From assembly GCF_000422265.1 (NCBI RefSeq), contig NZ_KE383812.1:324091-388090 (forward strand): a stretch of 64,000 nt of DNA. Reading direction: 5' to 3'. Both the position numbers and the translations under genes were made by a program. The stretch is from Kaistella palustris DSM 21579. GTDB lineage: Bacteria; Bacteroidota; Bacteroidia; Flavobacteriales; Weeksellaceae. Below are positions 16,826 to 25,417 of this stretch, piece by piece (the first letter of the stretch is position 1; every line of letters starts with the position of its first letter). Below the pieces are notes generated by a model that worked only from the letters and a program-made list of their open reading frames with translations, did no database searches and was not told the DNA's origin.

Positions 16826-16898
16826 TGACCCGGCTGGGATTCGAACCCAGGACCCATACATTAAAAGTGTATTGCTCTACCAGCTGAGCTACCGAGTC
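16826..16898 (-). tRNA. tRNA-Lys(TTT), copy 2
   Basis: Same 73-nt sequence as copy 1, anticodon TTT, minus strand. First gene of the Lys-Leu-Lys cluster, 65 nt downstream of a good promoter. Confidence 0.97.
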
Positions 16899-16963
16899 GG
16901 CCACATTTATAAAACAAATAATCCGGAGGTTGAACCTGCTTACTTTCTGTTTTTAAAGTGGTG

Positions 16964-16992
16964 CAAAGATAAGGATATTTTTAAATTTTCAA
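16964..16992 (-). promoter_or_regulatory. promoter of the tRNA-Lys-Leu-Lys cluster
   Basis: Minus strand: TTG (16990-16992), 18-nt spacer, TATCTTTG (16964-16971), matching the Bacteroidota -33/-7 consensus TTG-N17..19-TAnnTTTG. It overlaps the gap shared with divergent aroK. Confidence 0.65.
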
Positions 16993-17024
16993 AATATTTT
17001 TAGTAATTTGTAGAAAAGTTTAAC

Positions 17025-17534
17025 ATGAAAATTTCTCTAATTGGATACATGGGCAGCGGTAAATCACACGTTGCCAAAATATTGAGCCGGGAAATGCAGA
17101 TAAAATTAATTGATCTCGACAGGCAAATTTCTTCGAAAAATAATCTCACAATCCCCGAAATCTTCGAAAAGAGAGGCGAAATATACTTTAGAAAAGAGGA
17201 AAGGGAAACCCTGGAAGAAGTTTTGGCCGATCCCGAAGATCTTATTTTAAGTCCGGGCGGTGGTACACCTGCATACTTCAACAATATGGAACTGCTCAAC
17301 CGGCACACCGAAAGTATTTTTCTGCGCACCTCGGTGATGACGCTTACCGAACGGCTGCTGCGAAATAAAGACCGGCGCCCGCTCATCGCTAAAATTCCGC
17401 CGGAAGGTCTTCCGGAATTTATTGCCAAACATTTATTCGAAAGAAATGCATTTTACGCACAGGCAAAATTTACAGTGGATACAGACCGCAAGACCATCGA
17501 TCAGATTGTAGCGGAGATCAAAAAACTGTTTTAA
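17025..17534 (+). CDS. aroK: shikimate kinase
   Basis: Phosphorylates shikimate at O3 in chorismate/aromatic amino-acid synthesis. 169 residues. Walker A GYMGSGKS (7-14), substrate-binding DLDRQI (30-35), FEKRGEIYFRKEE and LSPGGGTP are intact. The stop overlaps the stop of the convergent S4-domain gene by 4 nt. Its promoter region is shared with the tRNA cluster that points the other way. Confidence 0.96.
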   Translation: MKISLIGYMGSGKSHVAKILSREMQIKLIDLDRQISSKNNLTIPEIFEKRGEIYFRKEERETLEEVLADPEDLILSPGGGTPAYFNNMELLNRHTESIFLRTSVMTLTERLLRNKDRRPLIAKIPPEGLPEFIAKHLFERNAFYAQAKFTVDTDRKTIDQIVAEIKKLF

Positions 17535-17956
17535 TCCTCAACTTCGCGGAAAAACAAATCCCAGTCACCGCTGTCGTCGGCCTCCGTTGGTTCACCTTCA
17601 ATATAATCATCCATTGCTCTGCGGTCTTTCTTGGTAGGCCGGCCTTCACCTTTGATGCGGTAGTAATCCTGAGTCAGTTTACGCTGCTGCAGAATTTCGT
17701 ACTGTTCTTTATCCGTTTTATCTTCTATAAACAGCGGTACGAGTTTTGGCCCTACTCTGCTCTTGGGAATATCTAAGATTTTTATCTGATAGTCGATCTG
17801 GTTTTTGCGCACCTTTACAACATCACCTGGATGTACCTCGCGCGATGATTTTACAACCTGTGTTCCTACTGAAACCCTGTTTTTCTTAATCTCATCAGCG
17901 GCAATACTGCGGGTTTTATAAAATCGGACACACCATAAAAATTTATCGATTCTCAT
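17531..17956 (-). CDS. RNA-binding S4 domain protein (HslR/Hsp15-like)
   Basis: 141 residues. The first 60 hold an S4 RNA-binding fold (MRIDKFLWCVRFYKTRSIAADEI...NRVSVGTQVVKSSREVHPGD). The C-terminal third is charged (RIKGEGRPTKKDRRAMDDYIEG), as in Hsp15, a heat-shock protein that rescues 50S subunits carrying stalled nascent chains. I infer a ribosome-associated role from family resemblance. Convergent with aroK. Confidence 0.87.
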   Translation of the reverse strand: MRIDKFLWCVRFYKTRSIAADEIKKNRVSVGTQVVKSSREVHPGDVVKVRKNQIDYQIKILDIPKSRVGPKLVPLFIEDKTDKEQYEILQQRKLTQDYYRIKGEGRPTKKDRRAMDDYIEGEPTEADDSGDWDLFFREVED

Positions 17957-18015
17957 ATTTTATTTATACTTTTGCTGCATTAAAAATTTTAAGCAATTTA
18001 ATGATAAAATTCAAA

Positions 18016-18741
18016 ATGAAAAAGACATTCCTGTATCTTGCTTTGGCATCACTCACCATCGTGTCCTGCCGAAAGGATGTTGAAGAAATAATTCCCGAAG
18101 TAAGTATAGAAACCCAGAACACATATGATGATCAGGCCGCACAGGCTTTTTTACAAAATCATTACCTCGACGAAAAAGGAAACCTGCAGGATCTGGTTGC
18201 TACAGATACAGTGCATGTAAAGCTGGCTGATATGATTCCAGCGCCGGTAACTTTGCCTTCAGGTGTAATTTACCTCGTTCGCGCAGGTGCGCAACCCGAT
18301 CCCGGCACGCCGGTCGGCACGTACGATGAACTTCATTTAATGAGTGCCTCTTATTCTTACTTAGCCGAGGAGTTCGAGGGGAAAGCACGCTTTGGTCCGC
18401 CATCCCTTTTCAGAAATACCATTTCCGGTACCGGCATCCCGGAGACTGATCCTTCGTATTACTATGTAAAGAAAAGCGTTTTGGAAAAGGCAACATACGC
18501 TCCTGCAAAAGAGCGTAAATATTACGAGATCGAAGGATTTCAGGAAGGTTTAAAGCATTTCGCCGCGTTTAACTTGCCTGATGAGAGTAACTATAACCTT
18601 CAGGGTGTGATCATTGTACCGTCCAGAGCTGCGTTTGCACGGGACGAACATTATAACTACACCGGAATCAGTTACCGAAACCGCAGTTTTGTTTTTAATT
18701 TCCAGATTTACAAAAGTATTTTTTCAGCAGAGCCGCGATAA
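18016..18741 (+). CDS. FKBP-like lipoprotein, probable peptidyl-prolyl isomerase fold
   Basis: A lipoprotein of about 241 residues when started at the ATG at 18016 (MKKTFLYLALASLTIVSCRKD; lipobox IVSC); an ATG at 18001 adds five residues. The C-terminal segment (about 185-240) has the pattern GVIIVPSRAAFARDEHYNYTGISYRNRSFVFNFQI, which resembles the end of FKBP domains (VFVPSRLAYG...I..N..LVFDIEL). The first half of the domain is divergent. By analogy with GldI and other Bacteroidota FKBP lipoproteins it may help fold outer-membrane or secreted proteins; this is inference. A gap of only 3 nt separates it from the acyltransferase gene. Confidence 0.65.
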   Translation: MKKTFLYLALASLTIVSCRKDVEEIIPEVSIETQNTYDDQAAQAFLQNHYLDEKGNLQDLVATDTVHVKLADMIPAPVTLPSGVIYLVRAGAQPDPGTPVGTYDELHLMSASYSYLAEEFEGKARFGPPSLFRNTISGTGIPETDPSYYYVKKSVLEKATYAPAKERKYYEIEGFQEGLKHFAAFNLPDESNYNLQGVIIVPSRAAFARDEHYNYTGISYRNRSFVFNFQIYKSIFSAEPR

Positions 18742-18744
18742 ACT

Positions 18745-19758
18745 ATGAAACACCACAATAACTTCGATTTTCTGCGGTTTTTATTCGCGTTTTTAGTTGT
18801 TATTGGTCACACGATCATTTTAAGTGGCCGGCCGGAATTTCAAAACGATTTTTTTGCCGCTATGCCGAATTACAGTGTTTTCTGCTTTTTTATCATCAGC
18901 GGTTTTCTGATTTATTCGAGTTTCGATAAATTTAAAGATATTAGAAAATATACCATCAACAGAGCGAGAAGGATACTTCCCGCTTATTTTTTTGTGGTCA
19001 TATTCTTTTCCTTCTTTCTGTATTTTTTTTCGGATCTTACTGTGAAGCAGTATTTCTCAGCTGAATGGATAAAATATCTGGCGGCGAATCTGGCTTTCAT
19101 GAACTTCTTTAAACCGTGTTTAAATGATGTTTTTAATGGAAATCTCACATGCGCCGTCAATGGTTCACTTTGGACGATCAAGGTTGAACTCATGTTTTAT
19201 ATTTTTATACCTTTTTTGTTTTTGCTGTTACAAACAAAAAAACGGTACTCAAAAAATATAATACTTATTTCGATCTATGCACTTTCAATCACCTACTCCG
19301 CAATACTGCTGCACAACGGGAAACATGAGCTCGCCAGGCAGTTACCGGGAGTATTAAGTTATTTCTGCACCGGGATCCTGCTGTATGTGAATGCGGATTT
19401 TTTTAAAAGAAAAATTAATGTGCTGCTGCCTTTTGCAGTGCTGGCAGTTATTTTGGAAAAAGGTGTTTTCTCACAGAATTTATTCACTCCGTTTGCTTTA
19501 GGTATCTGTATATTCTGGTTCGCGTACCTGAATGTTCCGCTAAAAAAGTTCGCGAAGTATGGTGACTTTTCTTACGGCGTATATTTGGTTCACTTTCCAA
19601 TTGTTCAGATCTTTGTACAGGAGAGGTTATTCGAAAAATATTCTTTCGCAGCGTTTTTTGCCTGCTTATTTCTGGTGGTGCTCTCCTCAGTTTTTATATG
19701 GAACGTTATAGAAAAACCGATGCTGAAGAGGAAGTTTAATCATAAATCTGTTGTATAA
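18745..19758 (+). CDS. acyltransferase family 3 (OafA/YrhL type) membrane protein
   Basis: 337 residues, about ten predicted membrane helices spread over the whole length. It starts with the family hallmark NFDFLRFLFAFLVVIGH (His22-type catalytic histidine) followed by the FFIISGFLIYSSF segment and NRARRILPAYFF (Arg-rich motif 2). Such enzymes O-acylate surface sugars such as LPS O-antigen or peptidoglycan; the acceptor is unknown. It overlaps the convergent recO by 23 nt, an unusual tail-to-tail overlap of two real genes. Confidence 0.9.
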   Translation: MKHHNNFDFLRFLFAFLVVIGHTIILSGRPEFQNDFFAAMPNYSVFCFFIISGFLIYSSFDKFKDIRKYTINRARRILPAYFFVVIFFSFFLYFFSDLTVKQYFSAEWIKYLAANLAFMNFFKPCLNDVFNGNLTCAVNGSLWTIKVELMFYIFIPFLFLLLQTKKRYSKNIILISIYALSITYSAILLHNGKHELARQLPGVLSYFCTGILLYVNADFFKRKINVLLPFAVLAVILEKGVFSQNLFTPFALGICIFWFAYLNVPLKKFAKYGDFSYGVYLVHFPIVQIFVQERLFEKYSFAAFFACLFLVVLSSVFIWNVIEKPMLKRKFNHKSVV

Positions 19759-20425
19759 CCGCTAATGAAACAGGTTCCCGAAAGCCCTCGTAATGAAGCT
19801 GGTAGTACTGCATCAGCGAATCTATCATTTTTTTTCTGATGTTTCTGGAGAGTTTTATTTGATAGATGTTTTCCTCAGCAATATAGTTTTTCCAGACACC
19901 GGAAAGTTCTTCATCAAATAACTGTGCACTCTGCACCGAGCCAAAATTTCCCTCTTCAGGATTTAAAAAAGGTAAATCAGAATGCAGCGGAGAAATGCCC
20001 TGCTTTTGCAGGATTTTGAAAACCAATCCGATATGCGCATCCAAATTTTTCCGGTAAAGCTGGCCAAGAAAGTTTGATATTTCCGTGTAAATTGCCGCAT
20101 GATTCTGTTCTTCCCTCAAAACCTGGTGTAGAAAATCTGCGGCAAAAAAAAGTATGGAATTTATATTTATGTCACTGTATTCGTAGGTACTGTTTACAGT
20201 TTCTATTTTGGAAATGGTTTGCAGCGAATTTCTACTTCGCGCGGAATTGAGCGTGATCTGCATTTCGCGGAGCGGAAATAAAAAGGATTTTTTTTTATTT
20301 CGCGGCGCATAGATTTTAGAGATAAAAAAACTTTGGTAGCCATGCTTTTCTGAAAAACAGTTCACAACTGCTCCATCATCGCCATATCTTACATGCGAAA
20401 GTAAATAACAAATGAGGGTGGTCAT
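19736..20425 (-). CDS. recO: DNA repair protein RecO
   Basis: Loads RecA on SSB-coated gaps together with RecF/RecR. 229 residues: N-terminal OB-fold part (LLSHVRYGDDGAVVNCFSEKHGYQSFFI...), helical C-terminal part. No Zn-binding cysteine cluster is visible, as is usual for the Bacteroidota form. Its ATG overlaps the porZ stop by one base (TAATG), so the two are translationally coupled; recO-porZ adjacency is common in this phylum. Confidence 0.92.
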   Translation of the reverse strand: MTTLICYLLSHVRYGDDGAVVNCFSEKHGYQSFFISKIYAPRNKKKSFLFPLREMQITLNSARSRNSLQTISKIETVNSTYEYSDININSILFFAADFLHQVLREEQNHAAIYTEISNFLGQLYRKNLDAHIGLVFKILQKQGISPLHSDLPFLNPEEGNFGSVQSAQLFDEELSGVWKNYIAEENIYQIKLSRNIRKKMIDSLMQYYQLHYEGFREPVSLAVIQQIYD

Positions 20426-22662
20426 TAATTTACGACTGCGATTTTAGCAGTGGCTGTATCGGTACCGTCTGCATTGGTCATTAAAAGGAAATAAATGCCT
20501 GAAGCTACCCGAACGCCACGGTGGTTGTTAAGATCCCACTCATAATAGCCCCCGCGCGAAACTGCCTGATGAACCAAATTACCCGCGGCATCAGTAATGC
20601 GGATATTTGTTTTCTGAGCCAGACCTCTTATGCTGACATTCCCTTTAAAGTTGGAGTACACAACGGGATTCGGATAGACCAGTACATCTCCGAAATTTTC
20701 CGTAACCTGCAGTACGTCCCCCTGGTACACCATCACACCATCCAGGGTAACAAAGTACACTTTTCCGGTTTTATTATCCACTTTAATATCTGTGACACTG
20801 TTACTTGGCAGCGGTGAATTTTCTTTGGTAAAATGCCTGATCGTCTGCTCCCCCGTGGAACTTAGATAAAACACACCGCCATCATCAATAGAAACCCATT
20901 TCTGGTTTCCGGCATCTACTTCTATCTGAAGTACATTACTGTCGCGGAAAAGTTCCTCGCCCACTCCGTTTTCCTCAATGATGATCGGCTCGGCCTGCGG
21001 ATTGTCGTCACTTAGGATTGCCGATGGATTACCGATTATTCTTACGCCCACACGCGTACCGATCCAGATATTGTCATTTTTATCAATTGTTGCAGCGACT
21101 ACCCCATCCGCAGGAAGATTGTTGGATTTGCGCAGAATCTTAAAACGGTCATCATTAAGTGAAGACGGCGTATTGTTATAATCATATATGATTAAACCGC
21201 CGCCAGTGAAAACGGGATCCGGAATGTATAAAATACCATTTTTTGTAAAGGGTTTTTGTGCGCGGCCTGCCGTTACAACATTTACCAAAGAAAAACTGTC
21301 TGTTGCAGCATTATAAAGATAAAAGCCTGTCTTGTTATCGTTAAGGGCTTCGGAAACAAACAGCTGATTGTTCTCATCAAAAGTTAACCCTATTGATAGG
21401 TTTAAAAATCCACCTGTACTCGCATAAATTTTAGCCAGCTGGCCATTATCCATTTTATAGATTCCTTTTGTACCGTCAAAAGAAGTATAATTTACAAAAA
21501 AAACTTCGTTGGGCTTGGCTGGATTTATAACCGCATCAAGGACATTATAATTAACGTTTGTGTTTTTAAAAAGGTCGGGGTAATTCCATTTAAGTCCATC
21601 AAAATAATAATAACCTAAATTCCGGTATACCGGCACGTTAAATGCATCTCGGCCACCCGTAGAAACCGCAAGCTTATCGCCCTGTATATCGATTTTGTAA
21701 GAGATATTACTGTATGGCCCGTCCGGTTTGATCGATTCACCATTTTCATTTTTAATGCCGGATACTTTTGTTCCTGCATAGATTTTACCGGTCGTATAAA
21801 ATCCCGTGTTCACCACCTCATCGGCGCTGTATGATTTTATAAAATTTCCCGAAAGATCGAAAATGTAGACAATGCCGGAATCAGCAACAATCAGGTTTTG
21901 AAGTGTAACCACTACATCCTGCACATTTGAAAATGATTGCGGCAAAGCTGAAAATGATGCACCATCACCATATTTCACAGTATTGGCATTTGCATACGCA
22001 AGAACGGAGCCGCCGGCGATTTGGGTAAAACTCCCTGCTTCTACGGTTTTCCAGCCAATCTCAGGATTTGAATATATGGGGAAATTAATATCCATCACGT
22101 GAGATTTTAATCCTGTGGGTGTCACTACGTACACCGTGTCGCCCGTGATGGTGGCCTCGAGTGCTTTTTCGAAACCGCTGCTGACGGTAAAGAACGCAGA
22201 ATCACCAAACTCCTTCCTGTCCAGATTGTATATTGAGACTCCATAGTCAACGGATATTACCGCCTTGTTTCCCGTAATTGAAATATGGTTGATCACTTTA
22301 CTGCCGTTATAACCCGAAGCCAGCGGAATATCAACTACATACGTGATACCTTCCGGCGTAATTACGTCCATTGAACCATTTTGGTATCCCACGAGACCTG
22401 TTTTTGTCTCAGGATTATAATCGTACGCGGTAATCTTTACATCATGAAGACCGTTTGCTTTGGAAAGTTTTGTGAGCTCACCTGTAGCAGGTGTATAGAA
22501 AAATATTCCGCTGTCTGTTGCTGCAATAAGTTTCCCGTTATCTTCGCGGATCGCCAGAACATTGTTATAGGAGAACAGATCCGTCCATTTGCTCGATGAA
22601 ATAATCTGCGCAGGAAGACTCAGCGTGAACAGCAGGAAAAGGAACGGTAATATTTTTTTCAT
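20425..22662 (-). CDS. porZ: PorZ-like T9SS surface protein with type A sorting domain
   Basis: 745 residues. Signal peptide MKKILPFLFLLFTLSLPAQ, then WTDLFSYNNVLAIREDNGKLIAATDSGIF, the characteristic start of the PorZ beta-propeller, then repeated blades of the two-component-regulator propeller type (NNIWIGTRVGVRII). The end carries a T9SS type A sorting domain (VLVYPNPV ... GVRVASGIYFLLM). PorZ belongs to the PorU-PorV-PorQ-PorZ attachment complex that cleaves sorting signals and links cargo to A-LPS. Coupled to recO downstream. Confidence 0.9.
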   Translation of the reverse strand: MKKILPFLFLLFTLSLPAQIISSSKWTDLFSYNNVLAIREDNGKLIAATDSGIFFYTPATGELTKLSKANGLHDVKITAYDYNPETKTGLVGYQNGSMDVITPEGITYVVDIPLASGYNGSKVINHISITGNKAVISVDYGVSIYNLDRKEFGDSAFFTVSSGFEKALEATITGDTVYVVTPTGLKSHVMDINFPIYSNPEIGWKTVEAGSFTQIAGGSVLAYANANTVKYGDGASFSALPQSFSNVQDVVVTLQNLIVADSGIVYIFDLSGNFIKSYSADEVVNTGFYTTGKIYAGTKVSGIKNENGESIKPDGPYSNISYKIDIQGDKLAVSTGGRDAFNVPVYRNLGYYYFDGLKWNYPDLFKNTNVNYNVLDAVINPAKPNEVFFVNYTSFDGTKGIYKMDNGQLAKIYASTGGFLNLSIGLTFDENNQLFVSEALNDNKTGFYLYNAATDSFSLVNVVTAGRAQKPFTKNGILYIPDPVFTGGGLIIYDYNNTPSSLNDDRFKILRKSNNLPADGVVAATIDKNDNIWIGTRVGVRIIGNPSAILSDDNPQAEPIIIEENGVGEELFRDSNVLQIEVDAGNQKWVSIDDGGVFYLSSTGEQTIRHFTKENSPLPSNSVTDIKVDNKTGKVYFVTLDGVMVYQGDVLQVTENFGDVLVYPNPVVYSNFKGNVSIRGLAQKTNIRITDAAGNLVHQAVSRGGYYEWDLNNHRGVRVASGIYFLLMTNADGTDTATAKIAVVN

Positions 22663-22667
22663 CTTTA

Positions 22668-23618
22668 TTAAACTATAATAGTATCATCTATAACTTGATT
22701 ATGCCATGAAATATTTTTCACAGATTTATTGCGGTCAAAATAAAAATCGAGTTTCCCCAATAACAGACCTGCCCAGCCGACCTGATTTACAAGTACATTT
22801 TTACCTTTACGGTTGAGGAATGTTTGAGGTTCCGGCAGAAAAGTATGCGTGTGACCACCCAGAATCAGATCAATACCATCGGTTTTTGCGGCAAGGATCT
22901 TATCGCTGACTTTATTGGGAGCATCTTTATAATCATATCCAATATGCGAAAGGCAAATAACCAGATCGCATTTCTGTTCATTTCTTAAGAAATCTGCGTA
23001 ATGCTGCGCTGTTTCGATGGGGTCGTGATAAACTGTTTCGCCATAATCTTTTTTGCCCACAAGCCCAGCCAACTCGATTCCGACACCAAAAATTCCGACT
23101 TTAATTCCGTTTTTATTAAAAACTTTATAAGGGATCGTGTGCCCGTCGAGTATGGTATTTTTAAAATCGTAGTTTGAGCAGATAAAAGGAAATTTTGCAT
23201 TGGGCTGCACTTTTTTAAAACCTTCCAGACCATTGTCGAAATCGTGATTTCCCATTGTAGAGGCATCATAACCCATCATCGACATAAGTTTTAATTCCAG
23301 TTCACCACCAAAAAAATTAAAATACGGCGTTCCCTGAAATGTATCGCCGGAATCCAACAGAAGCACGTTGCTTTCTTCAGTTCTTATTTTCTGAATTAGC
23401 GCAGCGCGGCGTGCAAATCCACCCTGATTCGGGTTTCGGGTATAACTTTCATCAAACGGTTCAATTCGGCTGTGCTGGTCGTTGGTATGTAGAATGGTGA
23501 GTTTGCGTTCCGTGGGTGCATTTATCTGCGCAAGATTTTCGGCGGACAATAAACCGGGCGCCAAACTAAACGCCAGAGTGCCACCGCCAAGAGTTTTCAG
23601 AAACTGTTGTCTGTTCAT
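22668..23618 (-). CDS. metallophosphatase half of a two-gene 5'-nucleotidase
   Basis: 316 residues from the ATG at 23618 (MNRQQFLKTLGGG...). A signal-like N-terminus with RQQFLKT resembles a Tat motif but has RQ instead of RR. The calcineurin-like dinuclear metal site is complete: TILHTNDQHSRIEP, LLLDSGDTFQGTP, GNHDFDNG, CLSHIGYD and LGGHTHTFLPEP. This is the N-terminal domain of UshA/YfkN-type 5'-nucleotidases; the C-terminal nucleotide-binding domain is encoded by the gene just upstream (4-nt gap). The two probably act as one periplasmic enzyme. Confidence 0.9.
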   Translation of the reverse strand: MNRQQFLKTLGGGTLAFSLAPGLLSAENLAQINAPTERKLTILHTNDQHSRIEPFDESYTRNPNQGGFARRAALIQKIRTEESNVLLLDSGDTFQGTPYFNFFGGELELKLMSMMGYDASTMGNHDFDNGLEGFKKVQPNAKFPFICSNYDFKNTILDGHTIPYKVFNKNGIKVGIFGVGIELAGLVGKKDYGETVYHDPIETAQHYADFLRNEQKCDLVICLSHIGYDYKDAPNKVSDKILAAKTDGIDLILGGHTHTFLPEPQTFLNRKGKNVLVNQVGWAGLLLGKLDFYFDRNKSVKNISWHNQVIDDTIIV

Positions 23619-23622
23619 CGCT

Positions 23623-24381
23623 TTACTGTTTTTTGTTTTTAAAGTTGATGCGCACATCTGTAGGAGCAATAATTTCCGGTGTTGCCTTAAATTTCTCCAG
23701 GAAGAGATCGCGCAGTTTAATACCGGTGGGAATCATTTCACCTTTCCCAAAGAAAGTCATATTATCACCGCCCAAAGCCAGATAATCCGACGTCGCGATG
23801 TAGTAAGCTTTCAAGGGATCAACTTCTTTCCCGTTGATGAGTTCCTTTACGGTCATGCCGTTTTCAGTTTCAATATATAAATGGGAAATTGGGTTATTCT
23901 TCTGCGTTTTCAGGTAATAATCGAAAAGTCCTTTCAGGTCAGCACCTTTCATCTTCACAATGATCACTTCATTTTCGAAAGGCATTACTTCATAAATACT
24001 TTTGGTTAGGATATCGCCCGCACCAATCGTAGAGCGGATGCCCCCAATATTTATAACCGCCGCATCCACACCGTTCGGAAGTCCGTTTGATTTCGCCCAC
24101 TCATCGGCACCTTCAAAAGTATAATCTGCCAACAGATTGCCCAGATTACTGTTATCGCCGTTTTTATTTAAATCTACTGAAGTATAGGAAATCTTTTTAT
24201 TCATTTTTCCTTCCAGTTCTTCTTTGTAGGGTTTTACCACTGCGGTTATATCAGAATCTTCCGGTAAAGCCGGCGCTATAGAAATATTCTTTTCGGTCTG
24301 TATATTGGCAATGTTCAGAGGAACTTTGCAAGCTGTGAGGGACAGCGCTGCCAGACCGATTAAAAGAATTTTGTTTTTCAT
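23623..24381 (-). CDS. 5'-nucleotidase C-terminal-domain lipoprotein
   Basis: 252 residues. Lipoprotein signal ending LSLTACK. The rest is the UshA C-terminal (5_nucleotid_C) domain: NLLADYTFEGADEWAK, AAVINIGGIRSTIGAGDILTKSIYEVMPFENEVIIVKMKG and ATSDYLALGGDNMTFF. This domain binds and positions the nucleotide in two-domain enzymes. Here it stands alone, followed at 4 nt by the metallophosphatase domain gene. A TATATTTG element (24403-24410) lies 21 nt upstream. Confidence 0.92.
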   Translation of the reverse strand: MKNKILLIGLAALSLTACKVPLNIANIQTEKNISIAPALPEDSDITAVVKPYKEELEGKMNKKISYTSVDLNKNGDNSNLGNLLADYTFEGADEWAKSNGLPNGVDAAVINIGGIRSTIGAGDILTKSIYEVMPFENEVIIVKMKGADLKGLFDYYLKTQKNNPISHLYIETENGMTVKELINGKEVDPLKAYYIATSDYLALGGDNMTFFGKGEMIPTGIKLRDLFLEKFKATPEIIAPTDVRINFKNKKQ

Positions 24382-24402
24382 AAAAGTAATAATCTAGTGT
24401 TG

Positions 24403-24410
24403 CAAATATA
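24403..24410 (-). promoter_or_regulatory. -7 element upstream of the 5'-nucleotidase operon (TATATTTG)
   Basis: TAnnTTTG on the minus strand, 21 nt before the start at 24381. No clear -33 box. Confidence 0.5.
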
Positions 24411-24465
24411 GAGATATGAATATAAAGTTCGGATTTTTTTTAATAATTTCTCGCATTAAATTTCG

Positions 24466-24473
24466 TATTTTTG
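24466..24473 (+). promoter_or_regulatory. -7 element of dapA (TATTTTTG)
   Basis: TAnnTTTG on the plus strand, 19 nt before the dapA ATG. Confidence 0.55.
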
Positions 24474-24492
24474 AAACATTAATTTTATAAGA

Positions 24493-25365
24493 ATGAGCAA
24501 TTTAAAAGGAGTTGGCGTAGCGCTTGTAACGCCGTTTAATGAAGATTTATCTGTTGATTTTGATTCGCTGAAAAAATTGGTGGATTACAACATAGAAAAC
24601 GGCACGGACTATCTTGTGGTCCTCGGAACTACTGCCGAAGCAGCTACCCTTTCGACTGAAGAAAAAGAGCAGGTGATTGCACATATCATTAAATATAACA
24701 ATAAACGTGTGCCATTGGTCTTAGGAATTGGCGGTAATAATACCATGGAAGTAAAAAAGCAGATTGAAACCACTGATCTTTCTGATTTTGAAGCAGTACT
24801 TTCCGTTTCCCCTTATTATAACAGACCAAATCAGGAAGGGCTTTACCAACACTACAAAGTTCTGGCGGAAACCGGCAAAAAGATCATCATCTACAACGTT
24901 CCCTCGCGCACCGGACAAAACATTGAGGCAGCAACTACTTTGAGACTGGCAAAGGAATTCCCGAATCTGATCATGATCAAAGAAGCAGCACCAAATATTT
25001 TGCAGTATTTTGATATTTTACGTCAAAAACCAGAGAATTTCAATTTGGTTTCCGGTGATGATGAATATACGCTTCCCGTAACACTGGCGGGTGGAAACGG
25101 CGTAATTTCTGTAATTGGACAGGCTTACCCGAAAGATTTTTCAACAATGGTTCAGCTCGCTTTCGAAGGGAAAGTGAAAGAAGCGTACGAAATCCATAAT
25201 AAACTGGTCGAGATTACAAGACTGATTTTTGCCGAAGGAAACCCCGCAGGAATAAAAACAGTTTTGGCGCAGAAAGGCATTGTAAAGAATTACTTGCGAC
25301 TTCCCTTAGTCGTTGCCAGCGACGGTTTACAGCAAAAAATAAAATCAGAAATGGCAAATATATAA
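24493..25365 (+). CDS. dapA: 4-hydroxy-tetrahydrodipicolinate synthase
   Basis: Condenses pyruvate with aspartate semialdehyde, first step toward diaminopimelate and lysine. 290-residue TIM barrel. Schiff-base Lys163 (LIMIKEAAP), Tyr134 in IIYNVPSRTG (132-141), the Thr pair in GTTAEAATLS (45-54) and YYNRPNQEG (108-116) are all in their family positions. Single gene with its own promoter element and a terminator shared with the convergent neighbour. Confidence 0.97.
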   Translation: MSNLKGVGVALVTPFNEDLSVDFDSLKKLVDYNIENGTDYLVVLGTTAEAATLSTEEKEQVIAHIIKYNNKRVPLVLGIGGNNTMEVKKQIETTDLSDFEAVLSVSPYYNRPNQEGLYQHYKVLAETGKKIIIYNVPSRTGQNIEAATTLRLAKEFPNLIMIKEAAPNILQYFDILRQKPENFNLVSGDDEYTLPVTLAGGNGVISVIGQAYPKDFSTMVQLAFEGKVKEAYEIHNKLVEITRLIFAEGNPAGIKTVLAQKGIVKNYLRLPLVVASDGLQQKIKSEMANI

Positions 25366-25386
25366 GTTGATCGCCACCAGCTAAAT

Positions 25387-25417
25387 TAAAGGTCTTTGCA
25401 AAAAGATCTTTTTTTTA
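25387..25417 (+). terminator. terminator after dapA
   Basis: AAAGGTCTTT / AAAGATCTTT stem with a short A-rich loop followed by T8. It overlaps the stop codon of the convergent gene. Confidence 0.7.

Noticed and set aside
20425-22662. Hybrid two-component sensor, suggested by propeller repeats
   Set aside because: No histidine kinase or membrane segment; C-terminal T9SS sorting domain and PorZ-type start fit a secreted protein.
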